DNA of 34,251 nt from Podaxis mareebaensis (GCA_018524725.1 JAEUWP010000293.1:1-34251); one strand, 5' to 3'. Shown: positions 21,383 to 33,279, numbered from the stretch's first letter. The notes: generated by a model not told the origin, from the letters alone. Program-made: numbers and translations.

Positions 21383-24300
21383 ATGAACACCATCCACAAC
21401 CACGGCCCACGTATACGAGGCGCTGCTCTTAATGTGCCAACGGGCTCTCGACGACCACACTCACGTAATAGGCAGTGGACTGCACCGGACGCTTCGTCAA
21501 GGAGTGCTACGAGCACACCGGGCCATGTAGACGGCGAGCGATGGGAGAGAGGTGGTGGACGCGGAGGACCTAGGGGAAGAGGACGTGGAAGAGGGGGTCG
21601 TAAATTCCCGAATCAGACACTCAGGAATCCTGTGATAACGAAGCCGAAAGAAGTTGCACCGACACAAGAACCTGATACACATACCGATGTCGAGGAGGAA
21701 ATGGAGGATGTTCAGGGCGACGCTAGTGAAGACCTTTATGCTACGGATTTTGAGTTTCCGGACATCAATGAACCAGAACTAGAGACACAGGAGGAGCGAG
21801 AACGATTCTACCAAGAGGTGAGTAAGGACCGTCCTATCGTTGCGGCAATTCTGACCTTTTCGATTAGTTGGTTAAAACGCGGGAGGTTGAGAGGAAAAAG
21901 GCTATCGCAGAAGGGAAGATGGACGATCCCCTTGTACCAAAGCGCCTGGAGGATGCCATCACTATGGTTGGAACTTGCATGGATATGTGTCCTCGGTTTG
22001 AACGGTATAGGCGAGAGAGGGAGAATAATTTGTCTGAATGGGAAACTGTACGTCCCATCTTTGCTTGAATCCTGTATCCAAATCTACGCTGATCCGCTTC
22101 TAAGATTCCGGGTACGAAGCGCGTGGATCACAAGCGAGCTGTCAAAATGTATGAACGTGCCGCTGGTGATAAGACTCTCCCTTCGGACTTGCGGCCTCCT
22201 AAAGTTCTCAAGGTGAGTGTTCAAATCAACAGTAATTGCCCTCATGGGAAATGCTGACAACAGGACAGAGAACTCTGGATTACCTGTTTCATGACCTTCT
22301 TCCTCGTGGTGGTTTCTCGCAAACCTACACCTTCATTCGTGATCGTTCAAGGGCCGTTCGGAATGACTTCACGATGCAGCATGAATCCGGTCCAATAGCG
22401 ATTGAATGTCATGATCGCTGCGTTCGCTTCCACATTCTGGCGTTGCATTTCGAAAGGGATAAACCTGGGTTTTCAATTGCTCTGGAAGAGCAACAACTCA
22501 TGAACAGTCCGTCCCATCCTCCTTTTCATTTCTATTAGTACTGACTACTCCGTGACAGCGTTACAGAGCTTGAAAGAGTTCTATGAAGAACAGCGCGGCC
22601 GTTATGAATCACCAACTGAACTCGAAATGCGAATTTATCACCGGCTGATCCACATTCGGGATCAAAAAGAACGCCACGAAGAAATACCCGAGCACATTAC
22701 CTCACACCCTGTCTTCAAACTCACAACCCAGTTCCGTCTGCATGTCCAGAGGAAAAGCGCACCGATCTCCAAAGTCTCTCCACTCGTCGTTGACGCGGAA
22801 GGAATGGAGATCTTCGGTCAGCTGGCAGGTGTGTTACGAGAGCAGGGAAGTGTTGTCATGATCTATCTGGTGGCTTGTATCCTTGAGCGTTTGTTTGGAA
22901 AGGACACCATTGAGGATATTGAAGCCATTCGTGGCGACCTCAGTTTATCCGATATTATTGACGGGAAAGCGGTATATCCTCCTGGGCATGACATGGAAAT
23001 GGGTGAGGAAGAAGAGGATATCAGGTATGAAGAGGTGGATGATTTGGAGGAGTCCGCTCCGGTGGAACTGCAACCTGAGCCTACACAACCACCTACAACT
23101 GTATTCGGCCTCCCAGATGGACAACCCTCAATACTCAGCCAGTCGTCGCAACCAGCACCATCTGTGGCAACATCCGCCTTCGCCTCACTGGCTAGTGCCT
23201 CCACTGGAACCACCAATGTTTTCGGAGGTGGGACATTCGGGACGACATCATCCTCAGGTCCAATGTCGGTTTTCGGGAATGTATTCCCATCGGTTCCCAA
23301 GCCTGCGGAACCAACTACCGAGACAAGGCAGGTGCAATCCGTATTCAAGTCGCTGGGGAACGCACCTCCATTGGGTGCCGGCACGTCACCACCCCCACAA
23401 CCGGCACGTAGGTCCCTGGCTGACGCACCTCCCATTGGAGATACCACTCATGAGGTATTAGAGCTCTCTAAGTCGCCCCCGCCCTCATTCTTCGGGGTGT
23501 CGTCGTCTGCGTTTGGTTCTAGTATGTCATTCGTTATGCCGGTTGGTTCACTTTCCTAATACCTCAAAAAATTAGGCTCTCTTCAGCAACAAACCAATGG
23601 GGCATTGAAACCCGCGATAGCACCGGTGCATCCCTCTACATCCTTCTTCGACACACCTTCCCCACCTCCATCTTTTCCCATACCTCAACCCTCTCAACCT
23701 CAATCTCAACCCAAATCTGAAGCTGCCAAGATCCCCTCGTTTTTCAACACGACACCCTCAAAACTAAACCCTGCTGCGCCGTCGTTTGCGCCGTCATTCT
23801 TTGGTAGTCCATCACAACCTACGGCAACCACTGCAACACCTCCGACCGGTGTTCCTGCTACTGCGCCTACGACTAACGGCGCAACATTCCCAGCGTCCAG
23901 CGCATCAGAGGCGGATGCTGGCGCAGCCACTAGTCCGCCATCAGCATTTTCTATACATACGGCTCCGAAGTTGAGACCACGAAAATCGAGCACGCCGCCT
24001 CTTAGAATCGACACGAATGTTACAACACCTGCGCCGACACCACCACCAGTCCCAATACCCATCCCCCCAACGCCTAAACCACAGTCCTTAGAATCACAAC
24101 CCACCCTTGTCTTTGACTCGCCCACTGCACCACCTCCACTCAAGAAACATGTACCTATATCCCTCCCATCGACGCCTTCATCCAGTATCGCCATTCCGCA
24201 TCCTATCCTCGGGTACTGGAAGAGTAATGCCCCCTCGCCCGTGACACCTCAGGCTAGTATGGGTGGAAGTAGAAGTGGGTCTGCGTTGGGTGTATTAAGT

Positions 24301-26771
24301 CCGTTGGAAATGCCGTCGCCGAGCGCATCAAGTTTGGGGTTTGTGAATAATTTCTCGCCTAGGAAATTGCCGGTGAAAGGCGCCAGCAGTCAGGCTTTGC
24401 TCGCGTCGGCGTTGTTGGGAAAAGATAAGGGAAAGGCGCTGGAAACACCTGGGGTTGTGACTCCATCGGCTCCGCCTGTGCCTTCGACGTCAGTGTCCAC
24501 AGAGACAGATGTAGTCCCGACTCGAGAGGAGTTGAAAGCTAAAGCGCGTGCGTTTCAAGAGAAGATAGTGTTGAAAAAGTCGTGGTTGAAGTGGAAGAAA
24601 CGGTTGGCGGATATCGTGGCTTGGGCTGAGGCTGTTGAGCGTTCTGACGCTTATCGTGCCAAGCTCAAGTCGCTTCAGTCACTCAAGGCGGTTCGTGTTG
24701 GGGCTACGGAGAAGCGTAGGCGAATGCCGTCTGTTGGAAGTGAAAGTGTAATGGAGGGTGAGAGTGTGGATGGGTCACCGAGTAAGAAAAGACAGAGGAA
24801 GAAGCGGATTTCAAACGTTTATCAGGAACCGAAGACGGATGAGGAGATAGCGAGGAGATTAAAAGAGAATCGGGAGGAGAACCTCAAGCGGTGGGAGCAG
24901 GGATCGTACCTCAATATCATTCGCACGCATGTTCACGCGAGAATGAGGGCACGGAAACCATGGAACGTGTGGCTGTCGGTCAATCCGGAGGATAATGCGA
25001 GCGCAATCTGGTTGCAGACCAAATTCGGCGTACCAGAGTCGGGGAAGTGGCTTCCAGAATCGATTTTCGAGATTCCTTTGTTCCTCGACCTGGACCAACC
25101 TCAGGAGAGGGCAAGGACAAATGGGAAAGGGAAGCAGAAGAGCGGTGTAAGGGAGGATTGCAGCACAGGGTTGATTGTGTTCGAGTGTACGCCGACAGAT
25201 CACGTTCAGGACGACATCGAAAAGTACGTTCGCCTGGCCTTTCTTTCTGCTGGCGAGTTGACAACGACTGAATAGGAAATACTGCGTTCTTGACGACTGC
25301 TCACGACTTCGCGACATCATTAACGCCCTCTCGCCAAAACGTCATTATATGCCTTCATTACTGATACTGACTTGGGGCACCGGCGATCCATCCCAAGCGG
25401 AACCTGCACCTGATTTCATGAACATGGTTTGTGGATTGTTATCCTGCCACCATTTTCGTCGTCGCTGACATTCGCTTTCTTATCAAGGTTAAGAAATACG
25501 TAAACGAGTCAGTCCTAGTGGGATATGCGACACTAGGTATCACTGTCACTACAAGTCTAGAATCGGCGTTGGTTGGAGTGCTGCAGGAGACCAAGTTGGA
25601 CCTTGAGGGGCGGTTGGTAAAATTAACAACTGTTCAAAGTGCGTTTCCCCTCCATTCGATTACTTAATTGGATTGCTGAGGCTGGTACGTAGGCATCTTC
25701 GGTACGTTTGAAGATGACTTCAACAACTTCCTCATTGAGTGGCTTGATAACTGTTCTGCCAATGGATACTGTGGGTTACCGCACTTTTTTTGCTATGCGA
25801 GCTCCGGCTGACAGACGCGGTAGTTGATTGGTATCTCTACGGACATCTCGTTCAAGCAACAATTGGGCTATTGAACAAGATGGGAGCATTGGTTTCTGCG
25901 ATGCTGTCGAAACCAAAACGAGACCCGCTTCCGAGTTTTGACGTCAAGGCCCTTCGTGACAGCTAGTATGTTGACCTACCAGTGATTCCCTGCGCGATAT
26001 CCTTACGGAGCTCCCTTTTAGCGCTATGTATGAAGCCGCCTTTAGCTGGCTATCACGTACCAACAACGATGGTGATACGGAAAGTATCATAATAGATCTG
26101 CAATCTCATATTAATATCGGCCAAGGTACGCTCAAGTCACCTCCCGTCCATCCCACACAATTCATTCAAACGATCATGCAGAATTCCCTGCCAGAACATT
26201 CATCCAACATCTCCTAAATCTGACCGTCGTCCGGACCGAAAAACACGTCAATATCAGGCCCCAAGAGAAACAGCACATACCCCTCATCGATCTCAAAGCC
26301 GCCTCCGAACTATTTGAATCTGCGATTCAGCCATTCCAGGAGAGCCTAAACCTGGCACTGAATATGAGCATACGGAGGTCACCGAAGCGGAGAGGGGTGT
26401 CGGAGGAGACTGAGGCTGCTTCGTACGTTGCTCCCCTTTTGTAATTTTAACCAAGGCTTGACGTGGCTCGTAACCTCCGCAGACCGGAAGCCAAGCGCGT
26501 AAAAATCACACCATCAGTCACTTCGACTGCGGCGGAAATCAGTCCGCCCGCAACGCCTTATATGAACGGTCGTAATCACTCGCCCTCGCCGAGCATCGTC
26601 AGCAATACTTCTATTGCCCCCACAGAAACACCAGCTCCTGGTTCTGTTTCTGCCTCCGTTTCCGGGACGCCACCTCAGCAGATTACGGTTGCGATGCTGC
26701 GCGCATTGACGAGGGATATGAAGATGAAATATGGCTCTGCCGGGAAGCGTGCCCCTTCTACTCCATCCTAA
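21383..26771 (+). CDS. SAC3: SAC3/GANP family nuclear mRNA-export protein (TREX-2 scaffold)
   Basis: Thirteen exons give 1578 aa: 21383-21817, 21868-22047, 22105-22212, 22269-22506, 22559-23521, 23576-25223, 25276-25426, 25488-25638, 25693-25770, 25815-25965, 26022-26125, 26182-26422, 26483-26771. The start is the first in-frame ATG. The N-terminus has an RGG-like GRGGPRGRGRGRGGRK stretch (about 55-72) and an acidic segment. The SAC3/GANP domain runs from about 146 to 460 with MCPRFERYRRE at 185-195, RTLDYLF, SFV-like TYTFIRDRSRAVRNDF, and TELEMRIYH. A long Pro/Ser/Thr-rich linker (about 480-870) holds several FG motifs (VFGGGTFG, SVFGNVF, SFFG). A basic, probably helical segment (ELKAKARAFQEKI, about 960-1010) follows, and then a folded C-terminal region. 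In yeast and animals Sac3/GANP scaffolds TREX-2 at the nuclear pore; FG motifs would favour pore contact. The second acceptor (22268) was chosen over an upstream AG to keep the frame. Confidence 0.92.
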
Positions 26772-27299
26772 AGTCGGATGATGAAAAATTTAGTCGGTCT
26801 CCCTCCTGTAGCGGGGGCTGTATTGTCTGGTGATAGATTCTGGTGTTCATAATACCCTCTTTCTTTTCTATTCATATTTCCATTCTCTGCAAGGACAAGC
26901 TGTCCACATGTATCAATAGCTTTCTGCATATTTATTCAAACGTCCGACATATTTCTGGAATCTCATTTATAGATTGAGCCGGAGAGACTAAGCCAAAAAC
27001 CACACCACCATACTACATACCGCCGAAAATAGCGCGGTTGGTTACACACGCAACTAACGGGTTGGATAATACATACAAGCTCACGGGACCTTCGAGTACA
27101 ACAATGCAGCTTCTTACCTAATTTACACCTATATGCCTGTGCAAAGGAGGGGAAGAAAGGGGGAGACAGGGAGTGTGAATACAATGAAAGGAAAGAGAGA
27201 AAGAAAATGTAATAATACAACATAACGCAAGAAGGAGAGTCAAGGGGAGTGGGGCGTCCGTAAATATCGGGTTTAAAAAGCGGTTCAGGCGAGAGGGGC
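26772..27299. other. Convergent intergenic region
   Basis: Between the stop codons of the SAC3-type gene (+) and the FHA gene (-); both 3' UTRs should lie here. T-rich and AATA-type words at 26850-26960 are plausible for polyadenylation. No gene seen. Confidence 0.55.
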
Positions 27300-29784
27300 T
27301 TAAGAGAAAGCTAAAGCGACCCAGGTGGCGACAGCGCCCATGGTGACGGCAGTCACAGTCTGCGCAGCGATAGACGCGAATTTGCGTGCACGTTTGCGAG
27401 GCGAAGGCCGATCAAACAGAGGTTGATAAATCTGGAATTCGACGCCATATGGTTGTGATGGTACTGTCGAGGACATCGCTACGTCACCATTCGCAAGGCA
27501 TTCGTATTGACTCAACACGGGAGAGGTGTGGGTTTCGTCGGTGGAATCGGGGTCTCCCTCGTCTTCGGCGTTACGCTTACGCTTCAATGAGGTGGATGCG
27601 GTGGTCTATACATATTTCGCGTGAATATAGAAAGGCAAAATTGGGTAGAGATACGAACCTCTCTAAGAACAGATTCGCGTAGCTGACGGAGAGTTTCGAG
27701 TTCGGTTTTGACCTCTTGCTCCGTCGTGCTTCGCAGTGTTTTCATTTCTATACCCCGGGTACGGTGAGCAAAATCAGCCGAAGGAGCAGTATAGGCGGAG
27801 GCGTACCTTCAACGAGGCCTCTCAAAGTATCTAAATACCTCTGTATCTCTCGTTTCTCCTCCTTCATCGCAACATCTTTCTCTAGCTGCAGTTCTTCATT
27901 CTCTTTGTCGGTCTTTTCAATCCTTTCCGTGCACTCGCCAACCTTCTTCTTCAACTCATCCAGCTCCATCTGGCCTATGCCTTGCTGGTCCAGCAAATCG
28001 TCGATCTGCGCCTGAAGGTCTGGTACGTCTCCATAGGTGACGCTCTCAATCTGGTCCGCGAATAAAGTGTATTGTGCGTTCATGTCGTTCATCTTTTCTT
28101 CGATTTCGTGGAATTTGTCTGTGACAGTGTGCACGTTGGCGTTGAACTTGGATTTGTACTTTCGGCGTTGGATCTGAAGGTCGCCGATCTCGTCCTGTGT
28201 ACGAGAGGAAATGAGTAAGGGCGCCGAAAAGGTGCGAGGATACAAAAGGGAGACGATAAAGGTAAGTCAAAGTGAGATTATACTTACCTGAAGCCTCGTA
28301 TACTTGGCTTTGAGCTCCTCGTGCTCGAGCTTGGTGACGAATAACAATGGGTCTATCACCTCTTTCTCTTTCTCCTTCTCTTGTGTGACCGAGGGAGGTG
28401 GAGAAACGCTTTCACCCACAGCACTTTGTTCAGCCTCGTGGACTTCATCATGCTGCACAGCAGAAGGCATATCCGCAGTACCATTAGAAGAATGCACGTT
28501 ATCAGGTGGTGTAGCAATAGGCTCCGACTCCGAGGAGGATGAGGATGAGGAGGAATAATCGGACCATGCGCCAACAATGCGAGGTTCTTGTTCCGCTGGT
28601 GGAGGTGAAGGGCTGGCGAGATCCATAGGTGATTCTGATAGCGAGCGGTTGCCATCGTTAGTATCGTTGGAAGCATCGATAGGAGGAAGCCTGAAGAAGT
28701 TTTCCGGAAAGTCAACGCTAGAGATGGAAGGGTACCGTGGGAGCAGAGGGAAAGGAGATGAACAGTTGGTTGGGAGAGACCAGAAAGGAGGAAGGTCTGA
28801 GGGAGAACCAGACGCAGGAGAAGGCGACGGGGAGGTGGAGTGGATGGGAGATTGCTCCTCTAGCCTCGGTGAAGATTGGCAGCGGGGAGGGCTAGATGGG
28901 ATGGAGGGAATAGAAGTGGGTGGTAAAAGACGCTTGAGGGCTTCAAAAGCATGACTGAGATGAAACTCGGATTTAGATGATGAATCTTTCTGCGGAGCCG
29001 GAACAGTAGGTGCGGAAGACGCTGGTGGAGGAATCTCTTCTACATCCGAATACGCATCAGATTGGCCATTATAAGCCTCGTCAGATGAGGACGACGAAGG
29101 AGAGTGGAGGCCATATCTGCCAGAATGAGACTTGTTACTCATCGAGGGGGAGCTGTCGGGAACCACCAAGGGTTTGATGACGGAAGAAGATAAACCGTTG
29201 TAGAGCAGTTGGACCCGGGCGACGACGGGCTTGACCATCTCTTCGTTCCTACCAACAGACTTTCCAAAAGTAATGATGTCTCCGTCAGAGAGTGGTGTTG
29301 GGATTTCAGGCTCCAACATCCTCGATGAAGTTTCACCCGGCTTACGGACGTGCGTGCCATGGTGAGAGTCGAGATCGATGAGATATACCTGGCAGCTGTT
29401 AGCGAGCTGGTGATGCGAGCTAACGGAAGCAAAGGCCCATACATTTCCACTGTCTGAGAATGCAATCTTTGCGTGCCTACGGCTCACAACCGCACAGCGG
29501 AACATGGCCCTGCCTTTCTCCTGATCCAGCGACAGAGACTCGGTCTCAGTGCCTGGTCGGCGGCCGATATGGACAGTGGATGATCTATCTCTGTTAAAAG
29601 TAAGGACACGGGCATCGCCTTCGTCTGACTTCTCAATGTGCAGTGCAACACCTGCACATTACATCAGGCGGCAGAAGAGACAGCACAGCGATAAGAGCAT
29701 ACCAGTGACGGTGCGGTGTGGATAGCGCGGGGAGTCTCTGGACTTGATACGAGAGCCTAGATACTGGATATCATCATCTATCAT
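27300..29784 (-). CDS. Tail-anchored FHA and coiled-coil protein, SLMAP/Far9/PRO45 type (STRIPAK)
   Basis: Six exons in transcript order, 29784-29703, 29651-29443, 29388-28288, 28194-27807, 27747-27659, 27605-27300, give 724 aa. An FHA domain spans about 30-140: TVHIGRR (GR motif), VVSRRHAKI (S..H motif), VYLIDLDSHHGTHV (the usual NGT turn reads HGT), and LSDGDIITFG. These residues bind phosphothreonine in the family. A long Ser/Pro-rich acidic linker (about 160-430) follows, then heptad-rich coiled coil (about 440-620, for example LQAQIDDLLDQQGIGQMELD), a basic KRKR patch, and a C-terminal hydrophobic segment (QTVTAVTMGAVATWVALAFS, about 705-724) that ends the protein. FHA plus coiled coil plus tail anchor is the layout of SLMAP and its fungal counterparts, which hold the STRIPAK complex at ER, nuclear or mitochondrial membranes. 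Orthology is inferred from layout, not from a search. The 54-nt second intron is in frame and stop-free. Confidence 0.85.
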
Positions 29785-30735
29785 GGTGGCTCACTACAAC
29801 ACTTATATTGGACTGGACGATGAGGACCTGGGTGTGGAAAGAAAGCAAAGGGCCTGGTTGCCTCACTTGCCCCTATATACCTCCCCGGCCGGCACCGAGC
29901 CACCGCCTGCCTTTTTCGGCTACATTCCGGCCTCATCCTGACTCATGGGTTTTTCTGCTAAAGCTTCCATTCCTTCAGCGCTGCGATGCAGCTGCAAGAC
30001 TACACTTGATTTACACGCCAAATATTAGTAGGCATAGATCAGGGGTGAACACTCAACGCTGCTTAGAGCAGAAATAATGTGGGCTGGGTAAGAAGCTGAT
30101 GCACATCGTGCATCATCAGATATCTTGACGTGTGACCAGCCTGCCTGCCAACATTGCTGTACGCGGCAATTGATGACTGCCATCCAGCGTGTAAAGCATC
30201 ACATTTACCAAAGTACGGCGACATTATATCTTTTATGTACATGCTGCCCACCCTGCATACATCCCATCGCGCTTCATGGTTCATCTTTGTGTGCGAGTGA
30301 GTTGTCCCATGGCCCATTTGGAACCCTGCATCAATTGGCTCGGATTGCCGGTGATATTTCCAAGTATTTCCAGCGTCCCCATCTTTATCTCCTACTTCAG
30401 GGCCACTGCAAGATTATTTACAGCCCCGCCTATGGAGATAGTGACTGATAGAGCTCATCACCTGCCACGATGACTACAGTCCCAAGGGCTAAGACAATTT
30501 TCATGTCGGCATGGTCTCCGCAACAATCCTCGGCCCTTCCATCGGCGTTCCGATTCTCTCTTTCCCCGCCTCAATATAGATATCTCCGGGTTCATCAAAA
30601 GCGCGCATGTCGCTTGACTCGTCCATACTGCTCTTACCAACTATCATCGAGGTCTTTGCCTGAGAGTCCTGACCATCGCCTCACTAAAGTGGACTTGATA
30701 CCCATCCCCTGCTTTTGCAAGTGGCTGCCCAACAA
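29785..30735. other. Divergent promoter region between the FHA and MFS genes
   Basis: About 950 bp between two start codons on opposite strands. A GTATATAG word on the minus strand (29873-29880) lies about 90 nt upstream of the FHA start and may be its TATA box. C/T-rich tracts (30535-30570) precede the MFS start. Short open frames here overlap on both strands and are not supported as genes. An unseen 5' non-coding exon of either gene is possible. Confidence 0.45.
29873..29880 (-). promoter_or_regulatory. Candidate TATA box of the FHA gene
   Basis: Reads GTATATAG on the minus strand, about 90 nt before the start codon at 29784. Called on word and distance only. Confidence 0.35.
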
Positions 30736-32375
30736 ATGCAATCCGAACTGACCCAACCTCCTCTACGAGACCCTGCGATATCAGCAGGCATACCCTTGTC
30801 GAATTCAACTTCTGGCGACACGCCAGCGCCCCAACTCGAAACCTCCCTCCCAACCTCCAGCGATGATACATTGATCGATCCCGAAGAATTCAAGCTTCCC
30901 AAGATCTCATCACTTGTCATTGTTGTTGTTTGCAATCTTCTCCTCCAGGTGGGTGCGCCACGGGCTTTCCTTCATCATACGATTCGACAACTTTCGTGGC
31001 AGCTCTCCTTCTTTATTATCGTTTCCTCTTCCAATGAATATGCGCAACATCTCGGTGGTGACTCGACTTTTTCTGGCGTTGTCATCGGAATCCCGACAGT
31101 CATCTCCGCATTTGCTTTAATTCCGTTGTTACGGTATGACAGAGGTAAGCACCTCATCCCTCTCGCTTAACCGTGACCAATGGGACTTTACGATCCACTC
31201 TGCTCCCAGGAGGGTACACACTTCCTCTCAACGTGAGCTGCGCGGCATCAATCCTCGGCCATGTCCTCTACGGCTGCGCGTACCGAGCCGATTATTTATA
31301 TCTCATTCTGATTGGGCGTATTGTCAACGGTTTTGGGTTCACGATGTGGATGTATTGCAAACGCTACTGTTCGGACGCTCGAATAGTCGGCGTCCGCCGT
31401 CGTACCACACTCGCGAGTTTCCTCGTTATAGGCCAGGGACTCGGTATGAGTCTCGGTCCCTTCGCCGGTGGTCTTTTATACAAAGTCGGGTTCAAGAACT
31501 CGGTATTCAATGGTTTCACCAGTCCAGCGTGGATTATGGCCGCCGTATGGTGTTGCTTCTGGGTCTGCGTCCGGATATTCTACGTCGACATCCCTCCGGA
31601 CGCCAGATACCCAGATTCTCCAAACCAAACCACCACAACCTCACAGTCCACTCCCGCCCAGACGGCATTCACCGAACCTGTATCAGGCGAAAAAACCAGT
31701 CCGCCCAAAGACACTCCCACCTCCGATCCCGCACCACAACCCGAGCCGAAATCAAAACTCTCCTTCCTCAAGAAATACCAAATGACTCCCGGTCAATGGG
31801 GCGCCCTCGCATGCATGTGCTGGTTCGCCATGACCTGCTTCTTCATCCTCGGTGCCTGGGAAGCCAACCTCCCCGTCTTTGGCGCAACCACACCCCAATT
31901 CCACTGGTCACCCACTGCCGCAGGCAACTTCATCGCTCTCGGCGGAATCACAGCCTTCCCCTTCCTCATCCTCAACGTATTCCTCATCCGCCGCATTGAA
32001 GACCGCAAGATTCTCGCACTTGGTTCTTGTCTCGGCTTTTCTGCACTTTTGGTGTTCCTATCGCTTTTGAGATCGGGGAAGATCAATTATGCAAGTGTGT
32101 TCGTGTGTTGGTGGGGTGTTGCGCTTGGGTTTAATATTGCGAGCACGGTTCCGGTTAGTTTGTTGAGCAAGCAGTTGCCGCCAAGTTGGAACAGCTGGCT
32201 GTCATTGGCAATTCAGTACAGTATGTATACTGGACGTGTCTCGGGTGCCGTGTGGGGTGGGAGTGGTGTGAAGGTTGGGATGATGGTGTATACGGGGGTG
32301 GAGGTTGTGTTGATTGGGATTGGGATGGTTATGTTTATGGTTTTGTGGGATAGTTTGAAGGCAAAGAAAGGGTGA
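30736..32375 (+). CDS. Major facilitator superfamily (MFS) transporter
   Basis: Three exons (30736-30948, 31003-31144, 31210-32375) give 506 aa. The cytosolic N-terminus (about 1-52) is polar. TM1 starts at SLVIVVVCNLLLQ and runs across the first splice junction into LSFFIIVSSSNEYAQHLGG. Further hydrophobic spans follow (GVVIGIPTVISAFALIPLL, LNVSCAASILGHVLYGCAY, LIGRIVNGFGFTMWMY), then the MFS-like loop DARIVGVRRRTTLAS. A glycine-rich GQGLGMSLGPFAGGLLYKVG segment resembles the TM5 motif of this superfamily. A hydrophilic central loop (about 210-275, Pro/Thr/Lys-rich) separates the two halves, and about six more spans follow. No signal peptide. Substrate and membrane are unknown; the first-half sequence recalls the MFSD8/CLN7-like lineage, but this is only an impression. 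The ATG at 30736 is the only good one shortly before the first conserved block. Confidence 0.88.
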
Positions 32376-32524
32376 CAGCTAAAAGGTGTACTGATGAGAC
32401 TCATATACCATTTCATAGGTGATGTTAATGTCAGATCAAATGTATGGGGTTAGAAATGACAGCCTTTTTTGACTCTGAGGGAAGGGCACAAGGAATCCAG
32501 GTTTAGGGTACAGCAGTCTTACAA
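32376..32524. other. Short convergent spacer
   Basis: 3' flank of the MFS gene, ending at the stop codon of the minus-strand kinase fragment. Nothing recognisable. Confidence 0.5.
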
Positions 32525-32911
32525 TTACAATCTTTGCATTACTGTCTGCATATCCAGTCTGTCGCCTGCCTTGGTCCTCCAACACTCTTGTAGAACGGGC
32601 CAGATGACATGCTGACCCTGGATAGGCGGGTCGGGACAGTCAGGCCTCATTCCCTGCCCCAAAACATTCAAGATGATTTGAACATCGTTGAGGCCCTCGT
32701 ACGGCTCTTTATTTGCCCAGATCTGTGATACGTCATAGTTAATGCAATGATCTCGAAGGCAAAGACAAACCTCGTAAGAAGAGATGGCAAGTGTATAGAC
32801 GTCGGCGGCTTTTGTGGGGTCAGTTTCTCCTTTCATGAGCTCTGGAGCTTTGTGGAGATTGTAGATTGGTTGCACACGAAACGGCACCCGATCTCTGCTC
32901 CCACTAATGAT
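32525..32911 (-). pseudogene. Truncated protein-kinase C-lobe (gene fragment)
   Basis: Read on the minus strand, the frame gives VPFRVQPIYNLHKAPEL, an APE motif at the end of an activation loop. It continues with KAADVYTLAISSYE (D.Y..A...YE, kinase subdomain IX) and, after a GTTTGT..CAG intron (about 32725-32771), IWANKEPYEGL and a typical TKL-like C-lobe ending GDRLDMQTVMQRL before a TAA. The N-lobe, HRD and DFG motifs are missing. Upstream the frame runs into stops, and a neighbouring frame carries loop-like text (SNGVGVVGPSLVGAEIG) consistent with a frameshift. The piece ends where repeat sequence begins. Likely a non-functional remnant; an undetected upstream exon beyond the repeats is less likely. 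Confidence 0.7.
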
Positions 32912-33100
32912 GGACCCACAACACCAACTCCATTGCTAACATCACCCCACTGTTCACATTGTTCTCGGACTGTTCACTTGTTCCACACCTGACTCTCTTC
33001 ACACTCGTCTCCTTCAGTAAATTAGTTCCTGCATTTCACACTACCACATCAGTAAAAAGGCTCAGACCTGTCAAGGTCATACAAGTCAGGATAAGGACTA

Positions 33101-33140
33101 CAAGTTATGTCCAAGCACTAAAAGTTATGTCCAAGCACTA
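33101..33140. repeat. Tandem repeat, 2 x 20 bp
   Basis: The unit AAGTTATGTCCAAGCACTA plus one variable base occurs twice in direct succession (33101-33120 and 33121-33140), with 19 identical bases. Confidence 0.9.
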
Positions 33141-33222
33141 CCAGTCATGGCTTCTGTCAAATCTGAATGCATACATACCCAATGTTATATGAGCTTACCA
33201 TATCAGGGGATGAATACAAGGC

Positions 33223-33279
33223 AGTCCCATCATGTCCAAAGTATACCAGGTAGTCCCATCATGTCCAAAGTATACCAGG
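33223..33279. repeat. Tandem repeat, 2 x 28 bp
   Basis: Positions 33223-33250 and 33252-33279 are identical over 28 bases (start AGTCCCATCATG, end GTATACCAGG), separated by one T, so the period is 29. It shares the word ATGTCCAA with the 20-bp repeat at 33101-33140. Confidence 0.92.

Noticed and set aside
22863..23447. 194-aa minus-strand frame
   Set aside because: It is the antisense shadow of the SAC3-type exon; its Gly/Ser-rich text mirrors the Pro/Ser-rich linker.
31136..31999. 287-aa plus-strand frame rich in Arg and His
   Set aside because: Out-of-frame shadow of MFS exon 3; the MFS frame has clear membrane spans and closes through two introns.
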